A stretch of 64,000 nucleotides of DNA from Macrotrachela quadricornifera. Lineage: Eukaryota > Rotifera > Eurotatoria > Philodinida > Philodinidae. The stretch covers positions 1-64,000 of the forward strand of contig JAJEKB010001477.1 in assembly GCA_022393335.1 (NCBI GenBank), read 5' to 3'. The notes below the pieces were generated by a model. The model was not told the origin of the DNA and did no database searches. It was given only the letters and a program-made list of their open reading frames with translations. This document shows, piece after piece, positions 38,758 to 53,100 of this stretch (position 1 is its first letter; every line of letters begins with the position of its first letter). The translations under genes and the position numbers were made by a program.

Positions 38758-41067
38758 CTGCATTAGAAAAAGAAAAAGAAAGAACAATTGAAATAAAATT
38801 CAGAAAATAAAATAAATGTGTGAATGAAAGAAATATTTGTATTGAGATTAAATAGTCTACTTTTTTTTTGTCAATGAATATCTGAAAGAGCAAGGATAAA
38901 TACTAAAGAACTTGTTTTGATAAAATTTATTCAATATTCTTTTTTCTTTTCTTATATTGGTATTATAATATCCGATCGATTTTACTATATGATAAATTCT
39001 AGAATGTATATATATATATATATATCTTTGATTTAATTTAAAAGAAAAAAAAAGGATCTTGATAGTCATAACAACTTTCATATTATCATTTAAAGGTCAC
39101 ACGTGGGCAAAATATCACGTCAAAAATGACTTATTACTCGTCGACATTTAATAATTCTGTATATATGATTTCTTATAACAAATGTTTCATTATTAAAATC
39201 TATATTCATATTTAAATAAATAATTTCAATGTTATATTATTCTTGTCTAGACTATTTTTTGCATTATCCAAAAATTAAATATATTAATCATTAATTGTCT
39301 TAAGAGAAACATATTTTATAGTATGTGAAAATATTCTGAAAGATAACATATTTTAAATATAAAAATCTGTTTATAATATATCGGATTAAATATTTTCTAT
39401 TAAAAATTATCTTATTCATACCTTTTCTTTTGGTACTGTTCTATCTGTTGTTCGAATACGTTCTTCATATCGTTCATTATATCGAAGAATTTCATCATTA
39501 TTTTTTGGTTGATTTGAACGATATTTTAGATTATCCAAACAATCCTATATAAAAAAAAAGATTGAAAATAAAAAATAAAATAAAGATTGAATTATACTCG
39601 TAATCGACGAATTTTTTCTCGTATACGACTTGCTTGTTCAACATCAGTTTTTTCAATAACATAAGCACGTTCTTCTGTTTCACGTATAATTTTTTCAACT
39701 TCTTCATATTCTGGACGATCACGTAATGTTCGTTCCTACAAATAACTCAAATTATATTTCACATACGAAAATTTTTTTTTTCTTCTATGAATTTTATTTT
39801 AAAAACTATATCATGCAAAATTCTATCCACATGCATATAAAATAGAAAAACTAAATAGCATACTCGTCTAGATAATCTTCGACTTATCGTTTCAGAATCT
39901 TCATCACTTTCAGCTTCATTTTCATATAAACGTTCAATTAATTTCATATAAGCCAAACAACGTAAATATTTTTTTTTAAATTCTTCATCAATAACGCCAT
40001 GTGCTGTACTTATATCTGATGATTCTGATGGTGATCGATGACGTGATTCACGTTGAAAACGATTATATTTTTTTTCGGAATAATATTCACGACGCATATC
40101 ATCATGATGATCATCTTGAATATTATTTGTTGATGTTGTTGTTGTTGTTGTCTGTTGATGTTGTTGATGTTGATGTTGTTGATGTTGATGTTGTTGTTGT
40201 TCTCTTGAACGTTTTTCTTGAGTTTCCTGCAAGAATTATGTTTTTTGTGTGTGAAGAATACAAATTTTAGTGAATGATTATTAAAACTATCTCTAATTAC
40301 CCATATTGAACTAAATTAAGCATTGGTATATGCTAATTAAATAAAACTAACCTGAATAATTCGTATACGACGTTGTAATTCTTCAAATTTTCGTGTAATA
40401 TTTTCAATATCAGGTGCAACAAGTTTGCTATATTTTTCACTTTTTGATACAAGTTCTTGACCAAGATTAAGTAATTCATCAAGTTGATTACGAACACTTC
40501 GTAATTCATCTTGAACTTGCTATAGAAAAAAAAATATATACACATCTTGATATTATATTTAATTATTTACTAACCGAAATTCTAGTTAAATCAAGAACAC
40601 GTTCAGCATCAGATAATAATGTTTCTAATTTTTCCAAACGTATGATTATTTCTTGATAAATATGAATAAATCTTTGATAATCATCATCTAATTTACGCAC
40701 TTGACCCTAAAGAAAAATGATCAAATATATTAAATTATTTGTTTTTTTTTTGTTGTGTCAATTTAGAATCTTTTTATTTTTATTTTAAATTCAGTCAATT
40801 TAAAAATAATACCTTACGTAAACCAATAGGATATATAATATATTCAATAGGAGTAAGATTTCTTGTTGATGATGCCGAAATACCTGACGATGTACTATGT
40901 CCAGATCCAAATGGAATATAAAGTAAATTATGATAACGACGTGATGGTTCAGAATGTGATGACGTCGAGCGTTTGACGCCAGTCTTCATTCTCTCTTTAT
41001 CTTTATCTTATTCTGAAGACGATAATAGATATAGAACTATATTATTAAGAAAAAGAAGATTAGAGCA

Positions 41068-41108
<41 letters not shown>

Positions 41109-44100
41109 TCTGACCTCATCTTTCATTACTATTTATCGGTGATGATAGTAATAATAGAACGACAGGATATCTATTTAACTCGTTCATATAGATATATGTA
41201 TAAGGCCAATAGGAAGTGATTGATGAAGCCAAAAAGGTAGAATATTCTATATATATATATAAACAGAAATTTCTAACACTGTTTTTTTCCTAACCAAAGA
41301 TGTTTACTTATTGACGAGACTAATACATGAGTAAGAGGTTAGGCAAAACTAAATATAATTAGCACAGTAGATTCCAAGGTTGAATCACTACTATTCGTTA
41401 TAGTAGAATATATAGGAGTTACTATCGTCTTCTTTAATACTAATAACATATAACAAAGATATGTAGAAAGAAAATGCATATAGGAATAGTACATCAGAAA
41501 AGAAAAGAAGATAGTAATATTTTTGGAAGGAAGTAAGAAAAGAGAGTAGTTGTGGTTTGTTGTTTTCTATATTGGCACTAATGGGTAAAGAATCATCGAT
41601 GAAAAAATGTAAGAGAAGAAGAAAAAGAAAAGAAAAGAAAAGAAAAAGAAGCGAATGATTGAGTATATTATCAAGAAAGAAAGAGAGAAGAAATATAAGA
41701 GAAACTAAGAATAACCATATAGAAATGGTACAAAGGATATGGAATGACTTCGTTAAGATAACACAAATGCGCAAGCTTACGCCCATTATGTTCTTTGTCC
41801 GTCAGTGAATGACATACACACACGTATATATACATACAACAAACAAACCTTCTCTGTGTTCCGCGCCACATTTGATTATATCAAACGGTGCAATTTAGTC
41901 CATGTTCGAGGCATACATTATCATCTCATCTCTGCTTTTTCTTACAAATAAATCATCTAATACGATCGATTAGATACCTCTTCTCTATCTTATTGTCTAG
42001 TTATGCTAATATAGAAAATTTTTGATGTGAATAAAGATTGATATAATAAACGGCTGTTCTTCTCATTCGTTCATATCCTATTGTCTAAGATAGTATATAT
42101 ATATATATATATATATATGTACATATATATAGAAAAATGAGTTCATATTCTCATATAAGAATCGGTCAACTGCATAATTACTATGTTGTCAATAGATATT
42201 TTTCAAGAAAACAAAATTCTATATAAATTCAACATTATCACATATGGATAGCACTTGTACAGATTACGTCAATATACGTTATCCGAATATGATGACAACT
42301 ATATATTACATAATAGATTATCTTGTTTCATATATAGAAAAAAAATCCAATGATTTTTATCGAAGGTTACACATACTAAAAGTATAGAAGATTATCTTAA
42401 TGATATTTACTTTGTTTTATATTATCTAATTATAATAATAATAATAATAATAATAAAAAGAAAGATATATTTACTTCAACAATTTCTAATCGATCTTTAA
42501 GACGTCGATCTAATTGATCAATTTGTCGTTTTAATTCAGATATTTTTTCATGAATATTTGGTAATCTTTGTTCAGTATCTTTTTGTATAGTACGTTCTAA
42601 ATTTTTTAATGTTTCAAAATTTGTTTCAAGTTTTTTTATATCATTTCGTGTAGTCTAAAAAAATAAATTAAATTAATATATATATACATTTATATATATA
42701 TAAACATACTCGAATCCAATCTGTTTCTTCTTTTGTATTTTTTGATATTTGTTTATTTTCAATTTTACGTAATTCATTATCAGCTTTAACAAACCATTCA
42801 TGAACATGTGAATATTCTTTACGAAATTTACGTAAATAACGTTCAATATTATCTAATTGAGTTTTTGATGCTGATACCTAAAATAATAATATTTATTTTT
42901 GGTTTTCGTTTTCGTTTTTTTTTTTTTTACTTTTGCACCAAGATTATTATAATGTGCTTTTAATTGATCAATTTGTCTTGTTAAATCATTTGGTTCATCA
43001 ATTTGTTTTTTTTCAACAATACTACGTCCTGTTCGAATAACATATTCAACTTCAGATTTAATATCTGATAATGTTTTATAAAGTTTCTATTTAATAAAAG
43101 AAAATGAAAAATATATATATTTTTTTTATACATTAAACTTACTAAACAATTTTCTAATTGATTATGAATAATATCCGGATCATCCGAACGAATTTCAAGT
43201 ATATGAAGATTTTGTTCAAGATCGTGTAAAATTTGACGCATTTTTGCATGTTTGGGTTGAAAATCTGATGGTCTTTGAAAATGTCGAAATTTTGTTTGTA
43301 ATTGTAAAAATTGATTCTTAAGAAGAAAAAGAAAAGAAATAATTATATAAATAGACAAAACATATCAAATAGCATTATTTTGTTTTTTTTATTTATGTTT
43401 AGATCATACACTATTGTTTTGATATGTCACTAGAAAAATATCTATAAAATCATTCTACCTTTATGAATAATGACAGATAGACAGATCTTATGAGATTCTT
43501 TCTATAGATGCATATCAAATCACTGTATGTAAATAATAGGACATGATGTAAACATCATCTAAAAAAAATGCAAGAAATTGAATCCATAAATAGGGAATCT
43601 TTTCACATGTTAGAAAGTTTTTAAAATGAAACTGATGCCATTATGAAGAGTCCTAAATAAAAAACTTAATGATTTGTAGTCTTATTGTTCTTTTGTGAGG
43701 CTATGATCATTTTACTGTATTTTCTGGTCTAGTGAAGAATATGTCATAAAGCATAAATATTGTCACTTTGATGTGAAATATTGCCTATCAAAAGGTCGTA
43801 TCAGAGATATCCATTAAGACAGCAGCAGAGTTTTTCTGAAAACCATCGCGACGCGATAGACATTTCATATTATACACTAAAGAAAAACCCACTTTTCTTT
43901 CAGATCTATTATCTTAAAGAAAAAAATAAACAATCGTCCTAGATGGAACTTTACGGCATCTGGAAAAGCAAAGTTATAGAGTACGAATCTATGATTTCAA
44001 ATTCAGAAGGACCCGCGCAACTCCTTAGACAAGATAAGTCACACGAATTTACTTTTGAAACATTCGATATATAAGGCAAAAAAACCAAAATATAATACAT

Positions 44101-47100
44101 ACTCTTAAAAGAAGCAATTGTTGTTCAAGTCTTTTTGCAGCTTCATTTTTTCCTGTACTTCTTAATATATGAATTTTATCATCTATACTACGTAAAAATG
44201 CTTCATATTGATTAAATTCAATAATTAATTTCTACAAAATAAAATTGAAATTAAAAAAAAAAAAAGAAATCTTTTATATTTTACTTCAGCTTCTCCTGGT
44301 ACATCATCTGCATAAACATCATCGTTTAATCTAGCAATAAGTGTATTATCTGTATGTTTCATCCATTCAAACATTGCTGTTATTTGATGTCCCATATGTT
44401 GATAATCAGATATTTGTGAATTAAGTGTATGAAGTTTTTTAAATGCCTAAAACAAAAAAATTGCTTTTCTTTTTTTGTTTTGTTTTTCTTACATCATCAT
44501 GTAATTGTTCCCAACGAATACGAAATTGATTTAATTGACTATTTGTTGCTGGTAATGATACTTTTGTTGCTTGAAGACGATCTGATATTTCGAAAATTTT
44601 ATCATAATTACTCTTTGAATGAGTTTTAACAAAACGTTCGAGAGTCTAAAAACAAAAAATATATTTTAGATTAAAAAAAAAAATTTTTTTTTTCTTTTTA
44701 CATCAAGTTCTTCAGAGATTTCTTCTGCATCAGCACCATTATTAACTGATGAAAAAACTTTATTTTGTAATGTATCGAGCCAAACATTTTCTTGATGAAG
44801 TAAATCTATAAGACAAAAAATTAAAAAAATTTAAATTAATAATTTCTATACTTTTTAATTCTTCATGTAATGTATAAATATCTGTATAAAAAGTCACTTT
44901 AGTATTAACTTTTTTTTGTAAATTAGACCAATTTGAAACAAGTGTTTCTAAATTTTGAGCTAATTCAGGTGATGATGATGATGGAACATTTAAATCTTGA
45001 CGACCTTGAAGAACTAAATTTCGTACTGTATTTTCTTTGAGATTAAGTTCAGTTTGAATTTTCTATAACATGAACAAAAAGAAAAATCAACATATATCAA
45101 GAAAATTTTATTTATTTTACTTCATATTGTTCAAGTCGTTCACGAAGTTGATCTTGATAAAATATTGGTCCATCATCAGCTGGTGCTTCACGTTCTTTAT
45201 CCATAATCCAATCTTCTAATTCTTGAATTTCTTCATGTAAAATTTTATTACGTTTTAATGCATCCTAGAATAAATTCTACTGATTTTTAAAGGCAATATT
45301 CAAAATTTAAGAGAAAGATAAATAGTTATACAAAAAAAAAAAAAAAAGAAAATTAAAAGTTTATTTTAGAGAAATGTTTTCTTTAGAAAAAGCTAATGGT
45401 TATAGGCATTAAATCGAACAATTACAAAAGGCGGTTCTTCACAAACACGTTCTATGAATTAGAAATGGGCATAATAAGAACGTTTTTATATATTTATGAC
45501 AAAAAAAAAATTTTTGAATTAAAATATTAAACATACAATTTGTCTATTGTTAACATTTAGAAGGTGTCAATAAGTACAATCGAATTCATCTTTATAGATG
45601 GTTTTTTAGTTGCTATTATTTGTGTTAGAATTGATAACTTGACAAGCATAACAGTTAGTAACCTTGATTTCTACCAATTGAAAGAAGACGAGTTCAAAGT
45701 CATTTTCTTCGATAATGTATAAGATAAAATTATTTTGAATGTTCTCATTTTTATAAATCTTTCTCGGGAAGATATGGAAATAGTATGTCAATAAAATGAA
45801 CTTTTTAATTTTGACTCTATAGTTCATTATACAATCCGTTTTCTTGCTTTTCATCAAAATGTCATAAGAAAACTATTTGTATTGTATCTTGAACTATAAA
45901 TCGAAAGATTCTCTGTTAAAATCAAAAATTCATTCTATTAGCATACCATTTTCGTGTCTATTTATATCCAGCTCTCTCTAATTCTGATGCTGACAATAGT
46001 CTTCTAATGACCCATAAGATCTATATTGAGTTTTGTGAATAGTTTCGACTGATAAAAGAAAATAAGAGAATGGGTCCATATGGACCCATAACACTCTATG
46101 TTTTGGCACATGATTTTCAGACTTGTAGGAATTGCTCTCTCTCGTTCTAAGAGTTTATTTATCAGGAAATTGATGAGTTCATTATCGCTAATGATGATTT
46201 ATGTTTTTTTCTCAATGTTGTCTCACTATTATTGATATATTTCGATTGTAAACATTTCTTTGAAAACAAGATAAGTCCGAAGATTTCAAAAGTTGATTAA
46301 TCATAGAAAGTCTACCATTCTTGTAACTATACAAATTATAATAATGATTTTGACAGCAATGTCTCTGAAGAAGATACTGATTATTCTATTTTTAATTTCA
46401 AGAAAAGAGACGATGTATTGAATTCTGATATAAATATAATGTATCATAGTCAATATAAAATAATAAAGTTGATGATCGTTTGCAAATACAAAGTTAAGTT
46501 CTATTGCTGCAATTCTGACAAAAATTAATACATAAATGTGAGGACATTTACTGACTTCTACTGTAGTTACATCTCCAATTACTGTAATAATATGACAGTA
46601 ATCCAATGTTATCATAATCTTTTCTTAAACAATATGCCTTTTAGCTGCAAATGTTTTCATAAGTCATAAGTCATGCCAATATACTACTCATCTCTAAAAC
46701 ATCAATGATAAAGATCTTCGATTAATGTATGTCTAGTTTAAATCAGACAAATAAATCTCTATCTCTTTCTATTTGATTCTTTCATGTTATAAGATACGAA
46801 CGCCTATACAAAGTTATATATATATATGATAAATTTTTCTTATTTGTTTTGATTTTTTTCTAACCTGAATATTTTGTGAATGAACTTTTGTTGAACTTAT
46901 AATATGACTCCAATTTTCATTTAATTCTCTCATTTCTTCACGTAAATGTCGAGCTAAATTTTCATCAGCATCTTGTGTTAAATCAACAACATCTTTATTT
47001 AAACGATTAATATTTAATTGCATTTCACGAATTTCATGTTGAAGAATCTTCAAAATAAAAAAAGAATTTTTTTTTATTGATATTTTAAATAAAATCTTAA

Positions 47101-50100
47101 AATTTTACTTGACTACGACCAAGTTGATTTTCAAGTGCACGTGAATCTGTATAAGAAGTATCATTTGTAGTTAAACGTGGTTGAACATTATGTATCCAAA
47201 TTTTAACTTCATCAATACCTCTCTATAAGAAAATAGAATAAAATGAACTTTGTTTTTTTTTAAAAATATTTAATTTTACTTGAAAATCACTTAATGTTTT
47301 ATCAAGTCGATTATATTTTGCTAAACGCTCACTTAAAAACATTTTAACATCATTTAATCTATCTCGATAATTTGTTAATTCTTCTTGTATACGTCGATTA
47401 TTATCACTAGGTGATTTTGTATAATAATCTCTTGCAATTATATTTAATTCTTCCATAATATGTTCATGTTCTAATGTTTGATCAAGTAAATCTTTATAGA
47501 TTTTCTTTTTTCCATCAATTGTTGGTAAATCAACAATACGAACATGATCATTTAATAATGTTCGTTCAATTTGTACAAGCCATTGAAGTAATTTACGTTG
47601 TGTATCAGTAAAATTTGTTGGTAATGATGATATATTACCATTTATATTAGAACTTTCAATTTGATCTAAATAAAAAACAAACAAACAATAATAATATAAG
47701 TTTATGAATTATATAAATAGCATTTTATTTTTAAATATAAATGAAACGATTGATAAATTCACAAGAGTTTTGATATATTATATCGTGAATACTATTCATT
47801 TTTAAAAAAAAGTGAGAATTTAACTTATCAAATATTGTAGAGATGTGTAGGGTAAGCTTTTTTCTTTACATCCTGACCCCCTACGCTACTCTATGCTGCA
47901 GGATAGGATAGAGTAAAGTTACTCTGTAGAGCTCTAGTCTATTGTCTCAATTATTTGCAATATTTATATAGCATATTTTTTAGAAATGGAATTAAATCTT
48001 TATATTGAATAGTATTATCATGAAAAAGAAAATCTTTTTCTTTTGTTCTTAGATTTCACATTATAATCAAGCTAGATGTATATTTTAAATTGACTAGACT
48101 TTTAAATTGTATTAATCCTTTTAAAAGAAGAAGAAAAATAATAGTAACAATATCAAAAGAAATTTTTGCTTAAAGATATAAACAAATGTTAAATAAATAA
48201 AAAAAAAAATTTTTTTTCGGGATATTTTATATAAATGAAACAATCAAGCAGGTTAAAATATAAGCATTAAATGCAAAAGCATTGCTTTATCATGCATAAA
48301 TATATTTCTATTCCTATCTTATATTAATTATAATTGAAAATAAAACTACCTGTTACATATTTAATTGATGATGGATTTGTTGATTCATAATGATGATGAA
48401 AATTTTTTGATTCATAATTAGATGTATCAGTTGAATTCGTTAGAATTTTTCGTGTTATTGATGATGATGAATGTGTTTCACGATATTTTCGTTCATATTC
48501 ACTTTCTTGTTGTGATGATGGTGAATCAAATACTTCAACAAAAGATTTTACACGATATTTATCTGGTGATAAATTTCTATTTGAATTTCCATTATCACCA
48601 AATGTATAAATATTTGTTAATGTAAAAAGATTTCCATTTTCATTTACTGTTGAACCAATATTTGATGTGTTCATAGTTCTTGATGAAGATTTTTCATGTA
48701 TATCTATTTGATTTGGACTTATTGGTAGTGATGATGTACCTGTACGACGTGATGAAGTTACACTAGATCTATTAGTTTCATATAATTGTTGCATTTGTTC
48801 AAGACGATTATTGCGCTCACCTTATTATACAAGAAAAATATGGATATAGAACAAAGATCGAAACACGACAATATCCAAAAAAAATTAGAACTATCTCATA
48901 TTACTCGCTAGAATAATAACTAACTAAGAAAAACAATAAGATATAATATTAGTATGGTATATATGTGACATTCTATCTTCTAATATTCATTAGTAAAGGC
49001 GATGACACTAGTACACGTCGACATCGTTATCGATGCGACATAGAGAAGACCAAGAATGTATGTTTCTATTGAAGAGTAGTGACACAGATGAGATTGAGAG
49101 AGAGAGAGAAAGCATAAGAAGAGAAGTTCTTTCTGTCTCTCTCTTTTTCTTTCTTTTCTTGTTCGGTCGATAGAATAGGGTAAAAGAATTCAAGCAGTAT
49201 CGTTTGCACATATACAGACAAAGCGGGAACAGGACCAAATTTACTAACGACAAACTCATCGCTTATTCGTTGTATTGTACTTGTTCTTTTCTTTTTTTTT
49301 CTGTGTTGTCGTCACACGTTCTGCTATACGACCATGTACAACGTCGATAATTCCAACCATGACATTGACGATATATATATATGTATACTATCCGTGTAGC
49401 TTGATCAATCTCGCACATTCAGACCAAACCAAGTCGTACGTGTACAGATGCTTTTATCCGATAATGGCAGAGAAAAGAAAGAATACAAGGATAAGAAGAA
49501 GAAGAAAAGGAAGAGAAAGAAGACAATATATTAATTTGAGAACGATAAACTAGCAGCCAGGAAAGATAACCTAACCGTCTTCTTCTTCTTCTTCCTTCCT
49601 TTGTTTCAGTCAACCGTGTTGATGGTGACCTACATGCATGCACATACAAGCATAATGCCGCCCCCTAATCAACGACAGATTTGTAAACGAAGCATTGGTA
49701 GCAAAAAGCAGCATAAAAAGCGCAATGGGTAGGAGGAGGTCAATAATAGGTAGTGATGAAATCATACATAATATACTTGAAAAGGAAGAAAAAGAAAATA
49801 ACCGATGTAATCATATTCCTACTTACGTAGTCGGAGATTTGTCTCATCCCATGAACGTAACAAATCATCTGTTCGTTGAACAGCATTTGTATCGATACGC
49901 TCAGCCATACTTCGTAAATTAATAAGACGTTCGTTATATGATTGAAAACTTTTCAATTTAACCTATTAATAAAATAAAATATATTAAGATATATAGAAAT
50001 GTAAATAATTATCAATTATATCTAATTATTTATCTTATGTAAAAAAAAAGAGAAAAAGAAATGAAATATATTATTAGAATTAGAAGTAAAGAAAAAAAAG

Positions 50101-53100
50101 AGGCATTATTATATAAAAAGAAAAAGTCAATGACAGGAAAGAGAAATTAAGAATATGTAAGTGCCCATTGACCAACAAAAAAAAGGAATCATCGGTAAAT
50201 CTTTTCTAGTCCATACATAATATAGAAAGTATGAACAAAATATTGATTTAATCATTCTTTCGGCTGTTTTTCTTATCTCAACTCTTTGTATATATAAATA
50301 CATAGTATTATCATATTCTTGTTATCGATTAGAAGACGATATAATCACTCAATCATTCATTCTATATCATTTATCTATATATATATGTTCTATTATACAT
50401 AACAATCTGAAAATAATCATTAGTGAAAATATGTTCATACTAGTAAACATCCATTATAGATTATAAGACAAAAAGAAAAAACGAGTAACACGTGCCAATT
50501 ATCGATGTAATAGGTGATATATTTTACATTTGTTCTCTTGAATTTTTTTACTCGACATTAAGTACATCTGTTTCATATAAAATATTTTCTAATCTTTTGA
50601 AATACAAAAGGAAGGAATAGTAGAAATTTCAACTTGTTCTAATCTTATTTAATGGCATATTTTCACCAGATACTATCTCATCTATAATCAATAACTTACA
50701 GTATTAAGATGAAGACTATTTAGCAACTATCACCAGTTAACAAGAAAACATTTCAACATTGCTATACATCACATTAACACATTTTTTTTCTCGGAAATTT
50801 ATTCTCTAGATGCGCTTAATAACTTATGATTTCATATATCTTTTTCGTAAGAAATAATCATTGAAATATTATATAAAAATCAACAGTTGCTAGGTAATGA
50901 GCTCATCTACCAACATGACAGTAATATACACATATACAAACAAATTCACTCGAGTAATATAAACAGAACTTGATGTATTTCTTTGATAATTGATGGTAGA
51001 TGATATATATAATCTATATCTCAATACTGGAAGTTATTACAGGTGAGACAATATTGATGAAAATTATGCAATCAAATAAGGTTTTAATTTATGATCATTA
51101 AAAATTTTATCGATATAAAATTCGTAAGATTAATATCTTCTCAATTATCTAAATGTAATGTATTTGACTTAAATGAATACAGAATAAAAAAGAAATTTTC
51201 CGATAGTACGTTTCATAGATTTATTTTTTTCTATATTCTATTTCTTTGATCGAGGCAGTTGAATGACATGTGATGTAAAAGTAATGGTACAAATATCGGC
51301 TTTTATTTCTATCCGATGAAAGAATACTAAATAAAAACTTTTTTTCTGTAACCGAAACTATCCTATAGAAAAAAATCCGCTTTATTATATAATAGAGCAA
51401 TATAAAATGTCTATTTCTGTATTTATTTGATGATAATTATTAATTCTACCTGTAATTCTGTTTGTGAACTTGTTGATGGAATTGAATCAATCCATAAATG
51501 ATATTCATTTTTTGCTTTTGTCAGTGTTTGAAATTCTTCATCAAATTTTTGTATAAGTATTAATTGTTCAAGATCTCGTTCAGAATTATTTATTTGTTTA
51601 TAAAGTGTTTCCCATCGTTGTTCAAGTGTACGTAATAATAATTCATGTTCAATTGAATCTTCATGTGCTTAAAAAAGAAAGAAATTAATTTCTTTTTTTT
51701 ATTATTATTTATAATAATAAAGAAATTTTTGTTACCATTTTTTATATCTTTTGTTATTGTATTGCCTGTTTGAATTAAATTTTTAAATTGTTCATTATAT
51801 AATAAATATTTGTCTTTTATTTCCTAAAAAAAAAAAATAAAAGAGAAGTTTTTATAAATATAAAAAAGAATTCTTTTAATATACTTGAACAATATTTTGT
51901 CGTTCATTTAATTTAGTATTTGTTGATTGTTTATCATCTAATAATTTTTCAATACTATGCATCCAATCAATAAATCTTTTTACTGATAAATCAAAATTAT
52001 TTTTAAGTGTATCAGTAATTTTTCGTTGATTTATTACAGTTTCTTCAATTGTTGTTGTAATAATTTTTTCAACAGTATCACTTTCGGGTTTTATAGTTGT
52101 TTGAACTCTTGTTTCAAAATTTGCATGAGTATTTTTTAACTAGAAAAAAAAACGTGAAAAATAGAAAATTAAAGAAAAAAGAAATATATTTATTTATTTA
52201 TTTACACGTGTTGAACATTGTTCAAGTTTATCAATTAATTGTGTCCAACGTTTTTCAAATATATTTATTTGTTCATTTAAATCTTTTATTTGTTTGGATG
52301 TTTTTATATCATAATATGTACTTAATACTTTTAAACTATTATCTAATGCAAGTATTGATTGACGAATATCATCGATTTCTAATTCAGTTTTCTAAAGAAT
52401 ATATTTAAAAAAAAAGAATTTATAAGAAATATTTTAATTACTTTAATTGAATGAACTTGTTGCATGAGTATATCAGTATCATTTATATTTGATTCGGCTA
52501 ACATTTTAGTAATTTCATCTTCTTTACGTGTTAACCATCGATCAACTTTATCACGATTTAATAAAACTTGTTCAAGTTCAATTTTAATTTCTTGTAATTG
52601 TATCCAACGATTTTGTACAAAACTACATATATTTGCCCAACGTTCACTTAAATTTGATAATTTTGATTCAATTTCTGTTGATGTATATTTTGTTGTTATT
52701 GTATCAATATTATTAGTTGATGAATCATCAATAACAATAACCATATTTTGTAAAGATTCAGTTATTTGTTGTTGTGCAACAAGTTCATCTTGTAATTGAG
52801 CTAATTGACGATATTGTCTTTCGATACCAGTTAAATCTTGTTCTAGTACTTCTAATTGTGTTGATATACGGTGTCCAGCATGAGTTAACCATGTATCAAA
52901 TGATTCTATTTGATCAATTTGAAGTTTCATTAATGTTTTATGAAGACTAAAACAAAATCGAAACACTCGTTTAATACTTTTTTATGTTTAAATTCATCGA
53001 TAGACAGGTGCATAATGATTCAATTTCTGTACTGGAATGTTACTAAAAGATAATTTTATCCTTGAGGTCAAAACTAAGAATTTATATCTAATATTAATTA

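Noticed and set aside
46301..46615. A 104-codon ORF within a dystrophin intron
   Set aside because: It has no motif and low-complexity hydrophobic composition, and lies in non-coding DNA between two in-frame spectrin exons.
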